A DNA stretch of 64,000 nucleotides. Source: UBA6115 sp050953005. GTDB lineage: Bacteria > Bacillota > Clostridia > Christensenellales > Aristaeellaceae. The position numbers were made by a program, and so were the translations under genes. This document shows, one piece after another, positions 7,915 through 16,330 of this stretch; the stretch's first letter is position 1; every line of letters starts with the position of its first letter. The stretch covers positions 45,479 through 109,478 of the forward strand of contig JBMNLV010000011.1 in NCBI GenBank assembly GCA_050953005.1, in the 5' to 3' direction. Below the pieces are notes generated by a model. That model did not search any database. It was given only the letters and a program-made list of their open reading frames with translations, and was not told the DNA's origin.

Positions 7915-8880
7915 TTACACAAACAGCTCATTCTCAGCCTCAAGGCGGCGGCTCTCCGAGTAGATGCGGGCAAACAGCAGGGCGGCCAGGGACAGGACCA
8001 GCCCGGTCAGGGGGATTTCCGCCGTCAGCGACACATCGCTCAGCCACCGCAGCAGCATGAGCTGCGACAGGTTAACGACCACTGTGGTTATTGCCATTAC
8101 CTTCAGGGCTATCAGGCCGGCTGCCGCCAGGCTGCCCACCGCGGAGACCGCTGCGTCGCCGCGCGCTGACATGGCTGCCAGCGCCCTGAGCGCGCGCAGC
8201 ACGACCATCAAGAGCAGGCAGTCTGACAGGACAGAGGCTGCCGCGCGCAACACAAGCATCAAATGATCCAGCGCCTGCCGATCCTGCCCGCCGCTGAAGC
8301 TTTTCACCGCCTCAAGCAGCGTGATGCCAATGCCCGCGGCGATCACCGCGCCCAGCAGCGTTACCAGGTAGAAAAGGAAGGCCATCAGCCGCGGGACACC
8401 GGATGTTCCAATGGACCTTGTCAGGCGTACAACCAGGTACAGGATGACGCACGACCAGGCCGCGCCCGCCGGGAGGGCCGGCAGGAAGGACAGGGCGCGG
8501 TCGTCCATCACGGGGAAGCGCGCCAGCAGGGTTTGAGGGTTGGCCATCAGGTACAGGGCTGCCGGAATCGCCAAGGCCAGCAGCCAGAGCGCCGCCGCCT
8601 CCCCGCGCCGCTGACCTTCCCTGGCCAGGCGCAGGGCCCGTACCGCCAGCAGTGCGCCGGGCAGGAGCCACAGCATGCCTGCCAGGCCGCGCCCCGCGAA
8701 GCCCGTCCGGCTGATGGCTCGCAGCAGCAGCGCAAACTGCGCAAAGGGAAAGGCAATTGCCGCCACCGCTGAAGCCATTTGGAAGCCCGGCAGCAGCGCC
8801 GCGAAGGTGAGCGCTGCCACAGCGGCATATCCAAAGGGAAGATACTTGAGCCGGGCAGCCGGAATGGGATGTTCCTTCAT
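7915..8880 (-). CDS. Multi-pass membrane protein, DUF2975-like C-terminal half
   Basis: A 321-residue, very hydrophobic protein with about eight predicted membrane segments. The last 150 residues have the DUF2975 look: three or four helices and the terminal motif of a charged stretch plus ENELFV. The first half (residues 1-160) is an additional helical bundle of four segments. Together with the XRE regulator directly downstream it forms a recognised DUF2975/XRE pair, whose function is unknown (possibly sensing). The start is supported by AAGGAGGGT upstream and a strong promoter. The N-terminal extension makes it about twice the usual DUF2975 length. Confidence 0.75.
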   Translation of the reverse strand: MKEHPIPAARLKYLPFGYAAVAALTFAALLPGFQMASAVAAIAFPFAQFALLLRAISRTGFAGRGLAGMLWLLPGALLAVRALRLAREGQRRGEAAALWLLALAIPAALYLMANPQTLLARFPVMDDRALSFLPALPAGAAWSCVILYLVVRLTRSIGTSGVPRLMAFLFYLVTLLGAVIAAGIGITLLEAVKSFSGGQDRQALDHLMLVLRAAASVLSDCLLLMVVLRALRALAAMSARGDAAVSAVGSLAAAGLIALKVMAITTVVVNLSQLMLLRWLSDVSLTAEIPLTGLVLSLAALLFARIYSESRRLEAENELFV

Positions 8881-8899
8881 GGTGTGACCCTCCTTGAAT

Positions 8900-8914
8900 T
8901 ATCGAATAACGATA
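8900..8914. promoter_or_regulatory. Operator-like dyad upstream of the DUF2975/XRE operon
   Basis: TATCG-N5-CGATA is a perfect 5-bp dyad centred in the early transcribed region, between the -10 box and the ribosome site. It is a candidate binding site for the operon's own XRE protein. Confidence 0.4.
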
Positions 8915-8925
8915 TTTCCAACAGC

Positions 8926-8954
8926 AATCTACACCTAATATTATTGTTTGTCAA
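8926..8954 (-). promoter_or_regulatory. Promoter of the DUF2975/XRE operon
   Basis: On the minus strand a perfect TTGACA (8949-8954), a 17-base spacer and TAGATT (8926-8931) precede the start codon by about 45 bases. Confidence 0.75.
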
Positions 8955-8976
8955 TAATTATTTTTGGAAAATATAA

Positions 8977-9001
8977 CCGCCGTGTCCGGCGCGCGCGGCG
9001 G
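8977..9001 (-). terminator. Possible terminator of nadD
   Basis: A GC-rich hairpin (CCGCCG...CGGCGG) lies 20 bases after the nadD stop. On the minus strand it is followed by TTATATTTT. The stem is short and the loop long. Confidence 0.4.
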
Positions 9002-9021
9002 CAGGCGGAGAGCCTGTTTGT

Positions 9022-9618
9022 TTACTGACTGTACAGATTGTTTGCCCGGATATAGTCAGCGACCGGCGCGGGCACCAGGATGTCCGTTGGCTGTCCGGCG
9101 CGCAGCTGCTCACGAACCTGCGTGGAGGAGATGTCAGGCCCGGGTTCTGACAGCAGGACGGTTTCCAGGCCATAATCGGCGAACAGCTTGCGCTGCAGCC
9201 ACCGGGTTTCCTCCGGGCTGTCGCCTGGCCGCAGCGCGATGATCATCCGGCACAGCGTCGCGACTTTCCAAGCGGTCTTCCAGGTCGGAAATTGCTTCAG
9301 GGTGTCAGAGCCCACGATGAAAAAAAGCTCCCTGTTGGGCGCCTGGGCGCGCAGCTGCTCCAGGGTGTCCACGGTATAGGTGGTGCCCTGCCGGCGCAGC
9401 TCCATGTCAGAGGCCTCAAAGCCTTCCTGATTGTCAATGGCAAGCTTGACCATAGCGAGGCGGTCCGCCCCCGGTGTGCCCGGCAGCTTGTGGGGCGGGT
9501 CACCGTCCGGTAAAAACAGCACGCGGTCCAGGCGGGCTTCACGCATCGCGCTGCGCGCGATGAACAGGTGTCCCCGGTGGATGGGGTCAAAGGTACCGCC
9601 CATGATGCCCAGTCGCAT
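9022..9618 (-). CDS. nadD: Nicotinate-nucleotide adenylyltransferase
   Basis: A 198-residue enzyme that transfers AMP to nicotinate mononucleotide, giving deamido-NAD. The nucleotidyltransferase signature GGTFDPIHRGH (residues 7-17) includes the HxGH element. The C-terminal ISSTQVRE carries the second ATP-binding motif. The length is normal. A strong GGAGGAGG fixes the start. It is transcribed away from nadE and pncB, so the three later steps of NAD salvage are grouped. In many Firmicutes nadD sits instead with yhbY, yqeK and rsfS, so this placement is different. Confidence 0.96.
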   Translation of the reverse strand: MRLGIMGGTFDPIHRGHLFIARSAMREARLDRVLFLPDGDPPHKLPGTPGADRLAMVKLAIDNQEGFEASDMELRRQGTTYTVDTLEQLRAQAPNRELFFIVGSDTLKQFPTWKTAWKVATLCRMIIALRPGDSPEETRWLQRKLFADYGLETVLLSEPGPDISSTQVREQLRAGQPTDILVPAPVADYIRANNLYSQ

Positions 9619-9647
9619 GGCTGCCTCCTCCGAAAGTAGATACCTGT

Positions 9648-9676
9648 AGTATAAAGAAAACGCGGCGTTTTTTCCA
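9648..9676 (-). promoter_or_regulatory. Promoter of nadD
   Basis: TGGAAA (9671-9676), 17 bases, TATACT (9648-9653) on the minus strand, about 30 bases before the start. It runs back-to-back with the nadE promoter. Confidence 0.5.
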
Positions 9677-9683
9677 CCGCGGC

Positions 9684-9712
9684 TTGAACAAGGCCGCCCC
9701 TTGGCTTATTAT
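9684..9712 (+). promoter_or_regulatory. Promoter of nadE-pncB
   Basis: TTGAAC (9684-9689), 17 bases, TATTAT (9707-9712). The predicted transcription start falls on the palindrome at 9715-9726. Confidence 0.6.
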
Positions 9713-9714
9713 GG

Positions 9715-9726
9715 TATCGTACGATA
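9715..9726. promoter_or_regulatory. Perfect palindrome at the nadE transcription start, candidate operator
   Basis: TATCGTACGATA is self-complementary over all 12 bases and sits just 3' of the -10 box. It does not obviously match the NrtR consensus. A NAD- or niacin-responsive repressor is an inference from the genes it controls. Confidence 0.5.
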
Positions 9727-9758
9727 AGAGCTGTGCGGACGGCGGAAAGCGGAGGAAA

Positions 9759-11582
9759 ATGACAGACAGCCTTCGGGTCATGGCCTGTGACCTGGCCTTT
9801 GGCGCGCCGGGGGATGTCCATACCAACACCCGGGCCATCCTGGAGCGCGTGGAGCAGGCTAGGGGCCGGGGCATGAAGGTGCTGCTGCTGCCGGAACTGT
9901 GCCTGTCCGGCGAGTGCGGCGATATGTTCCGCCAACAGGTGCTGCTGGATGCCTGCCGGGAGGGCGCGCAGGAGATCGCCCGTGCCAGCGGGAGCCTGTT
10001 GGCGGTCTTTGGCGTGCCGCTGCTGCAGGCCGCGCCCGGCGGAAGATTGTATAACGCGCTGGCGGTGGCCTGCGATGGCCGGTTGCTGGGCTTTGTGGTC
10101 AAGGCGGATTTGCCCAAAACGCAAAAGGCAATATTTGACGCGGATTGTCCGGAGAAGGTCTGCTGGCAGGACCGGACGCTGCCTGTTTTCAGGGATGGCC
10201 TGGTTCCGCTGCGCGCGCTGGGTTTGCCCGGCACGGCGCTGGTCGGCTTTGGCGATGAGCGCTGGCCCCTGAACCCGCAGGAGGGTTTGCATCGCCATGA
10301 GGCGGTGCTGCTGGCCTTTGGGCGCCCGGCGGCAGCCGGGCGGATCTATCCGGTTTTCCCGCTGGAAGAGGGGTGGTTTGCGCGGATTGGTTGCCTGGCC
10401 TATGCCAACGCCGGCGCGGCGCAGTCCACCACGGACCGGGTCTACCCCGGGGACGCGGCGGTTTTTGTCAATGGGTGTCTGCGTGATTATGCCCCGGCGT
10501 TTTCATCCGGCGCCGCGAGCATTTATCCCGGGACAAAGCATACAGCGCACCCCTACAGATCATTTTATGGCGAGCCCGATCCGCGGATGCCCTACGCGCC
10601 GCTGCAGGCTGATGTGCGCGCCTCCTGGTGCCGGGACTGCCTGGAGATCGCCGCCCGGGGCCTGGCCGCCCGCATGCGCCGCATCGGCAGCAAGGTCCTG
10701 ACCCTGGGCGTTTCCGGCGGGCTGGACAGCGCCATGGCGCTGCTGACCGCGAAACGCGCGATTGATATCCTCGGCCTGCCGCTGGAAGCGATTTACGCCT
10801 ATTCCCTGCCCGCGCTGGGCAGCTCGCAGCGCACCCGCGATAACGCGGTGCGCCTGATGGCGGCGCTGGGCCTGCCCGCCCGGGAAATTGACCTGTGCGC
10901 CAGCGTCCGGCAACATTTTAGGGACATTGGCCAGGACGAGCGTGTCCACGATGCCGCCTATGAGAATGCCCAGGCCCGGGAGCGCACCCAGGTGCTGATG
11001 GACCTGGCCAACCGATTGGGCGGGCTGATGGTAGGCAGCGGGGACCTGAGCGAGCTGGCGCTGGGCTTTACCACCTTTGGCGGCGACCACATGAGCATGT
11101 ATGGCGTCAACGCCGGGCTGTACAAGACCGCCATCCGGCTGATCCTGCGCCGGTATGCGCAGGACACGGACAGCCCCTTGCTGCGGGATACCCTCAGGGA
11201 CATCCTGAACACTCCGGTGTCCCCGGAGCTGGTGCCCGCCAGGGACGGGCGTATCACGCAGAAAACCGAGGATATCCTGGGCCCCTACGAGCTGAACGAT
11301 TTTTTCCTGCATGCCCTGCTGGGCATGAACAGGAGCCCCGGGCAAACGCTGGAGGACGCCCTGACCGCCTTTGCGGGCGAATACAGCCGAAAGGACCTGC
11401 TGGAGCGCCTGCGCGCCTTTTACCGGCGTTTCTTCCGCAATCAGTTCAAGCGCAACTGCCTGCCCGACGGCCCGGCGGTGCTGGGCGTTTCACTTTCCCC
11501 CCGGGGCGGCTTCTCCTTGCCGTCCGATTTTTCTGCCGGTCTATGGCTCAAGGAGCTTGACCGACTGGACCAGAAAGGATAG
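9759..11582 (+). CDS. nadE: NAD+ synthetase with degenerate glutaminase domain
   Basis: A 607-residue two-domain enzyme that amidates deamido-NAD to NAD. The C-terminal synthetase domain is intact: P-loop SGGLDS (residues 319-324), LGSSQRTRDNA, and the stretch MVGSGDLSELALGF with GDHMSMYGVN. The N-terminal nitrilase-like glutaminase domain (1-280) keeps Glu46 (LLPELCLSG) and Lys115 (VVKADLP). Where the family has its catalytic Cys (ICEDLW) this protein reads FGDERW, with Gly165 in the Cys position. It probably cannot use glutamine and depends on free ammonia (inference). I chose the ATG at 9759 after GGAGG; an earlier ATG at 9684 lies in the promoter. pncB starts 3 bases after the stop. Confidence 0.93.
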   Translation: MTDSLRVMACDLAFGAPGDVHTNTRAILERVEQARGRGMKVLLLPELCLSGECGDMFRQQVLLDACREGAQEIARASGSLLAVFGVPLLQAAPGGRLYNALAVACDGRLLGFVVKADLPKTQKAIFDADCPEKVCWQDRTLPVFRDGLVPLRALGLPGTALVGFGDERWPLNPQEGLHRHEAVLLAFGRPAAAGRIYPVFPLEEGWFARIGCLAYANAGAAQSTTDRVYPGDAAVFVNGCLRDYAPAFSSGAASIYPGTKHTAHPYRSFYGEPDPRMPYAPLQADVRASWCRDCLEIAARGLAARMRRIGSKVLTLGVSGGLDSAMALLTAKRAIDILGLPLEAIYAYSLPALGSSQRTRDNAVRLMAALGLPAREIDLCASVRQHFRDIGQDERVHDAAYENAQARERTQVLMDLANRLGGLMVGSGDLSELALGFTTFGGDHMSMYGVNAGLYKTAIRLILRRYAQDTDSPLLRDTLRDILNTPVSPELVPARDGRITQKTEDILGPYELNDFFLHALLGMNRSPGQTLEDALTAFAGEYSRKDLLERLRAFYRRFFRNQFKRNCLPDGPAVLGVSLSPRGGFSLPSDFSAGLWLKELDRLDQKG

Positions 11583-11585
11583 ATT

Positions 11586-13025
11586 ATGCAACAAAACCTG
11601 ATCATGCTCACAGACCTGTACCAGCTGACCATGCTATATGGCTACCACAAGCACGGGATTGACAACCGCCGGGCCGTGTTCACGATGTTCTTCCGGGACG
11701 CGCCCGGGCTGAATTACGCGATCATGGCCGGCAACGAGCAGTTCCGGGAGTATATCCGGAACCTGCATTTCGGGGAGGCGGACATCGCCTACCTGGACAG
11801 CCTGAAGCAGTTTGACCGGGATTTTCTGGACAGCCTCAGGGATTTCCGCTTTACCGGGGATATCGATATCATCCCCGAGGGCACCGTCGTCTTTCCCGGC
11901 GAGCCCATCGTGCGCGTGGACGCGCCCCTTGCTCAGGCCCAGTTGATTGAAACCACCCTGCTGAACCTGGTCGGCCATCAAAGCCTGATCGCCACCAAGG
12001 CCAACCGTGTCGCCCGCGCGGCCGCGCCCGGCCGGGTGATGGAATTCGGCCTGCGCCGCGCGCAGGGGCCGGACGCCGGCGTGCTGGGCGCGCGCGCCGC
12101 CTTTATCGGCGGGTGCACCTCCACCTCAAACGTGCTGGCCGGGCAGCGCTTCGGCATCCCGGTATCCGGCACCCACGCGCACAGCTGGGTGATGAGCTTT
12201 GGCAGCGAGCTGGAGGCCTTCCGCGCCTACGCGGACTGCTTTCCGGACAACGCGCTGCTGCTGGTGGACACCTATGACTCCCTTGCTTCCGGCGTGCCCC
12301 ATGCCATCAGGGTGTTCAAGGAGCTGCGCGCCCGGGGGCACAAACCCCTGGGCATCCGCCTGGACTCGGGCGACCTGGCCTACCTGAGCATCCAGGCGCG
12401 CAGGATGCTGGATGAGGCCGGCTTCCCTGAGGCCATCATCTGCGCCAGCAACGACCTGGATGAGTTTATCATCCGTGATGTGAAGCAGCAGGGCGCGCGG
12501 ATTGACCTGTGGGGCGTGGGCACCAAGCTGATCACCAGCGCGGACCGCTCGGCATTTGGCGGGGTCTACAAGATGAACGCGCTGCAGACGCAGGGGCAGC
12601 TGGCGCCCAAGATCAAATTATCGGATAACCCGGTCAAGGTGACCCTGCCCGGGCGGCAGGAACTGTACCGGCTGTATGACGCGCAGGGGATGGCGGTGGC
12701 CGACCTGATCACCCTGGATGATGAAATCATTGATGAAAGCCAGCCGCTGACCATTTTTGACCCGCAGGACACCTGGAAAAGAATGACGCTGAGTGATTAT
12801 ACCGCCAAAAAGCTGCTGACGCCCTTCATCCGGGGCGGGCAGCCCGTGGGCGCGCTGCCCGCGCTCAAACAGATCCAGGAATACCGCGCGCAGGACGAAA
12901 AGACCATTTGGGAGCAGCACCTGCGCCTGGTCAACCCCGCCGCCTTCAAGGTGGACTGGTCCGACCGGCTGTGGCAGCTGCGCCACCGCATGCTGCACAA
13001 AAGGGAAGAAGAGGGTACGGTATAA
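11586..13025 (+). CDS. pncB: Nicotinate phosphoribosyltransferase
   Basis: A 479-residue enzyme making nicotinate mononucleotide from nicotinate and PRPP, the entry step of salvage. Family features are the N-terminal LTDLYQLTM, the loop SGTHAHSWVM with the phosphorylatable His, GIRLDSGDLAYLS, ICASNDLDE and GVGTKLITS for PRPP binding. Length is standard. It lies 3 bases behind nadE with its own ribosome site AAGGAT and no separate promoter, so both are co-expressed. With nadD this makes a nicotinate-to-NAD module; no nicotinamidase is seen in the window. Confidence 0.95.
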   Translation: MQQNLIMLTDLYQLTMLYGYHKHGIDNRRAVFTMFFRDAPGLNYAIMAGNEQFREYIRNLHFGEADIAYLDSLKQFDRDFLDSLRDFRFTGDIDIIPEGTVVFPGEPIVRVDAPLAQAQLIETTLLNLVGHQSLIATKANRVARAAAPGRVMEFGLRRAQGPDAGVLGARAAFIGGCTSTSNVLAGQRFGIPVSGTHAHSWVMSFGSELEAFRAYADCFPDNALLLVDTYDSLASGVPHAIRVFKELRARGHKPLGIRLDSGDLAYLSIQARRMLDEAGFPEAIICASNDLDEFIIRDVKQQGARIDLWGVGTKLITSADRSAFGGVYKMNALQTQGQLAPKIKLSDNPVKVTLPGRQELYRLYDAQGMAVADLITLDDEIIDESQPLTIFDPQDTWKRMTLSDYTAKKLLTPFIRGGQPVGALPALKQIQEYRAQDEKTIWEQHLRLVNPAAFKVDWSDRLWQLRHRMLHKREEEGTV

Positions 13026-13077
13026 GACTTATTCTAAGCTTAGATGGAAAAATAGAAAAACTATGAGGTAAGATAAT

Positions 13078-13900
13078 ATGATGCAAATCATTTCAAAACT
13101 TTCCGAGGATAAAATTTCAAAATTTCTACAGGAGTTTTATGATTATTTCAAAACAGGATATGAATTTGAAGAATTTTTGAAAGAATATTTATTGAAAATG
13201 GGACTTGATGAAGTAGAAATCACTCAACGTTCCAAAGATAACGGCGTAGATCTGAAAGCTATACGCAAAGGAGTAGGTGACTTCAGCGATATAGATATTA
13301 CTCATTATTATGTGCAAGCAAAGAGATATTCACCTCAAAGAAAAGTGAATGTGACGAAGATTCGGGAATTAAAAGGAACCATACCTTTTGGATATAAGGG
13401 GATGATGATTACGACATCAGATTTCACAGAGGATGCGGTAGCGGAATCATCCAATGATCAATCAAAGCCGGTCATTTTAATCAATGGAAAAGCATTGATA
13501 ATGAGTTGTATTGAAAATGAGATTGGATTTGTTTTTAAACCCATTTTTAGTAAAAGACAAATGGATTTATTTCTAAATAAAAACCATGTAAAAAGTTCTG
13601 ACAATGTCGTTGCTAATGAAAAAGCATCTCTTAATGATGCTGTAGAAAAAAAGATCACAGCAAATGATATACGTTCAAGGATTGTTTCTATTCCATCATC
13701 TATTATGAAACAAATAAGCGAAGAAATAAGTAGTGTTAACATAATAGTTAATAATGAAAAAAAGTATACATTTATTATTGTGCGAGGAAGGAATTATTTA
13801 GGCGGAGTAACAAAGTTTTTGAGAGACTACAACATGCTTTCTGATGATAATGTAATATTTCCTAAATTATGCAAATGGATTTATAATGCTGAGGATAAGT
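13078..13900 (+). CDS. Mrr-type restriction endonuclease-like protein, body of an IS-interrupted gene
   Basis: The current frame stops at 13917, but the bases after 13906 belong to an IS element, so the last three residues (SVC) are foreign. The protein has 279 residues with it. An Mrr_cat domain covers about residues 28-140: FEEFL, the catalytic Asp58 in DNGVDL, Gln80-Ala-Lys82 in YYVQAKRY, and ITTSDFTEDA. Mrr enzymes cut modified (methylated) DNA. Residues 180-275 form a second domain I do not recognise. The gene is strongly AT-rich in a GC-rich chromosome and stands alone without a methylase, which points to horizontal acquisition. Joined across the IS, the original end would be only a few residues longer (KLYIED or similar), so function may survive. 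Confidence 0.8.
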
Positions 13901-13906
13901 TAATTA
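13901..13906. repeat. Target-site duplication, left copy
   Basis: TAATTA directly precedes the IS end GTGTCT and recurs directly after AGACAC at 15536-15541. It is palindromic. A shorter TTAA duplication with slightly longer IS ends is an equally possible reading. Confidence 0.65.
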
Positions 13907-15535
13907 GTGTCTGCTGAACAACTCCAAACACAAGACAAATCCACATCTTCCGGCCATTTTCTGGTATCATGTGTGCAAGGATAATTGCAGAAAGCACGCA
14001 AAACCCTTGCACTTGAACTGGAGATGAAACGGTATGTACGAGAAGAAAGCACGCCAGGCGACCTTTTTTGAAGACGCGACGCTGTTTGGTGGCGTCAGGC
14101 TGAATTCCGAGAACAGATGGGTAAGGATGTCGGAGCTCATCCCCTGGGAAGTCTTTGAGGAGCGGTATGCTGCACTGTTTAGCAACCCCCGGGAGGGGAA
14201 GCCGGCAAAGTCGGCCCGGATGGCCATCGGCTCTTTGATTATCAAGAAGCGCTATGGTTTTTCAGATGAGGACACGGTGGAAGAGATCCGGGAGAACCCC
14301 TATCTGCAGTACTTCCTGGGGTTTGCGGAATATACCAACGTCAGGCCCTTTGACCCCAGCGTGATGACGTGGTTTCGGGAGCGGATCACGCCGGAGATGT
14401 TGTCAGAGTTGAATGACTATGTGATTGGCCGTAAAAAGGTGAAAGCAGAAAAGGAGCCTGGTTCCGATGACGACAATCATGATGACGCTGACAGTGAGGG
14501 AGGAGGCCCGGTCAACCGAGGGACGCTGATCCTGGACGCGACCTGTGTTCCGCAGAACATCCGTTTTCCCACCGATGCTTCGCTGCTCAACGAAGGGCGG
14601 GAGCTGCTGGAAGGGATGATTGATACAGCGCACAAGGCAGGCGCAACGGAAGGTAATAAGCCCAGAACCTACCGGAACCTGGCCAGGCGGGACTGGCTGC
14701 GGTTTGCCCGGGACCGGAAACCAACGCGCAAGAAGATTCGCAAAGCGATTCGTCAGCAGCTGGGCTATGTCAAACGGAACCTCGGTTATCTGGAAGCCAT
14801 CCTGAGCAAATATCCGGACGCGCTGAGCGCAAAGGAGCTGGAGCGCATGGCAGTGATCCAGCTGCTGTACGCGCAGCAGCAGGAGATGTATGACAGCAAT
14901 ACGCACCGGGTGGATGACCGGATTGTAAGCCTGCACCAGCCCTGGGTGCGACCGATTGTTCGGGGCAAGGCGGCAGTGTCGGTGGAGTTCGGTGCGAAGG
15001 TGGCGCTGAGCCTGAGCGATGGCTATGCGAGGATTGAGGAAATCTCGTGGGATGCCTTCAACGAAAGCAAAACACTGATGGCTTCGATGGAGCGATACAA
15101 GGAGCAAACGGGCCACTATCCGGAGCGGGGACTGGTAGACAGGATCTACCGAACGAGGGAGAATCTCACCTGGTGCAGGGAGCGTGGCATCCGGTTGAAT
15201 GGTCCCAAACTGGGACGACCACCCAAAGACCGACAGGTGTATGAGGAAGCGCTGGCACTGGAGCGACAGGAGTCAGGAGAGCGGAGTCATATTGAGGGAT
15301 GTATCGGTGTTTGCAAGCGCCGATATGGGCTTGATCTGGTGATGATGCGGCAGAAACACACCAGCGAGGTGGACATTCATGCCGCCATCCTGACCCGGAA
15401 CCTGTTCAGGCGGCTGAGGCTCTACATTTGGCTCTTTTTGGCAGCGCTATTTCGCCGGTCGGAAAGCACAAAAACAGACACGCCGGTACCGTTGGCGTGC
15501 CTGTGTGGCTGAATTGTTGGTTATTCAGGAGACAC
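13907..15535 (+). mobile_element. Complete insertion sequence of the IS1182/IS5 type
   Basis: A 1629-base element with imperfect terminal inverted repeats: left GTGTCTGCTGAACAAC, right (complement) GTGTCTCCTGAATAAC, 14 of 16 identical. It carries one transposase gene and is flanked by TAATTA on both sides. The ends and the intact transposase frame suggest a recent, possibly active insertion. It landed in the 3' end of the Mrr-like gene. Its GC content matches the chromosome rather than the AT-rich island it sits in. Confidence 0.85.
14034..15512 (+). CDS. Transposase of the IS1182/IS5-like element
   Basis: A 492-residue DDE transposase. The N-terminal DUF772-type region includes RENPYLQYFLGF and PSVMTWFRERI (about residues 80-120). 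The first catalytic Asp is in LILDATCVPQ (about residue 165). The C-terminal DDE part ends with the Glu in RSHIEGCIGVCKRRYGLDL (about residue 420). An acidic low-complexity insert (DDDNHDDADSEGGG) lies between the two parts. No frameshift is seen. The start ATG follows GGAG about 10 bases upstream. Assignment between IS1182 and neighbouring IS5 groups is from general appearance. Confidence 0.9.
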   Translation: MYEKKARQATFFEDATLFGGVRLNSENRWVRMSELIPWEVFEERYAALFSNPREGKPAKSARMAIGSLIIKKRYGFSDEDTVEEIRENPYLQYFLGFAEYTNVRPFDPSVMTWFRERITPEMLSELNDYVIGRKKVKAEKEPGSDDDNHDDADSEGGGPVNRGTLILDATCVPQNIRFPTDASLLNEGRELLEGMIDTAHKAGATEGNKPRTYRNLARRDWLRFARDRKPTRKKIRKAIRQQLGYVKRNLGYLEAILSKYPDALSAKELERMAVIQLLYAQQQEMYDSNTHRVDDRIVSLHQPWVRPIVRGKAAVSVEFGAKVALSLSDGYARIEEISWDAFNESKTLMASMERYKEQTGHYPERGLVDRIYRTRENLTWCRERGIRLNGPKLGRPPKDRQVYEEALALERQESGERSHIEGCIGVCKRRYGLDLVMMRQKHTSEVDIHAAILTRNLFRRLRLYIWLFLAALFRRSESTKTDTPVPLACLCG

Positions 15536-15541
15536 TAATTA
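15536..15541. repeat. Target-site duplication, right copy
   Basis: TAATTA follows the right IS end AGACAC and matches 13901-13906. Reading on from here in the Mrr frame gives a few codons and then TAG at about 15560. Confidence 0.65.
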
Positions 15542-15735
15542 AATTATATATAGAGGACTAGCTGATAGCAAAAAGCATAATCATGACCGAACAATTATAA
15601 TCTTAAGATAATCACTTATTGGACCGTTCCAAAACATGGTGATTGGGCTACTTACGTTACAAAGTAGCACGGTAATTGCTCTCCGTAAATACCACGAAAT
15701 ATTATAAGATACATCAGATCAGAAAAATGTTACCT
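15542..15735. other. AT-rich tail of the acquired island, no gene seen
   Basis: About 190 bases of AT-rich sequence link the IS to the next gene. It contains the severed end of the Mrr-like gene (stop near 15560) and no open frame with a ribosome site. The composition switches back to GC-rich at about 15735, which marks the island's right border. Confidence 0.6.
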
Positions 15736-15759
15736 CTCCGCCTGCTCCCCTTCCTGTGG

Positions 15760-16164
15760 CTACTCGTTCGCGGCGCCCTCATCCTCCCGGGAATCGGCCT
15801 CCGGCTGTGATGTTTGCTCCTGGATGCTTTTATTTTTGAGTTCCTGCACCATGGCGTCCACCACCTCACGCTGCTCGCCGCTCAGCTCATGCAGCTGGGC
15901 GGCCAGCGACTTCAGGCGCTGGGTCTCCCTGCGCACGCGCTCCTTCAGGTCAGCCTCAGAGATGGCTCCTTTTACTTTTTCAAAGGCCTTTTCGCCCGCG
16001 TCCACCACGGACTGGACAGCCTTCTCTCCCTTGTCAGCCAGGTTTTTGGCCTGTTCGCTGCCGGCAAATTTCACGATGGCGTCCCGGGATTTCTCCACGG
16101 TATCGGCGATGGCGCCGATGCCGGCCATCACGATCCTCTTGATTTTGTCTTCCCATTGTTCCAT
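15760..16164 (-). CDS. Amphipathic helical protein, phasin-like in appearance
   Basis: A 134-residue, almost entirely helical and highly charged protein. A short N-terminal hydrophobic stretch (RIVMAGIGAIADTVE) is followed by heptad-like helices with KGEKAVQSVVDAGEKAF and a Glu/Gln-rich C-terminal coil. It looks like the phasin-like proteins of Firmicutes, but no signature motif allows a firm call. The start at MEQWED is chosen because GGAGG lies upstream. It stands alone between the AT-rich island and repeat A2. Confidence 0.65.
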   Translation of the reverse strand: MEQWEDKIKRIVMAGIGAIADTVEKSRDAIVKFAGSEQAKNLADKGEKAVQSVVDAGEKAFEKVKGAISEADLKERVRRETQRLKSLAAQLHELSGEQREVVDAMVQELKNKSIQEQTSQPEADSREDEGAANE

Positions 16165-16330
16165 TGCGCTGCCTCCTTGCATACAATTGATCTATATTGA
16201 ATATACCCGCAAGCGCGCCCGCGGTATGGTTTTTATCGAATTTTTACAAATGAAACCCCTGGCGGCATGCAATCGGGCAACACAAAGCGCCGGGCGGCGC
16301 CCGGCGGGATGTCTGCGCCAAGGGGGCGTT

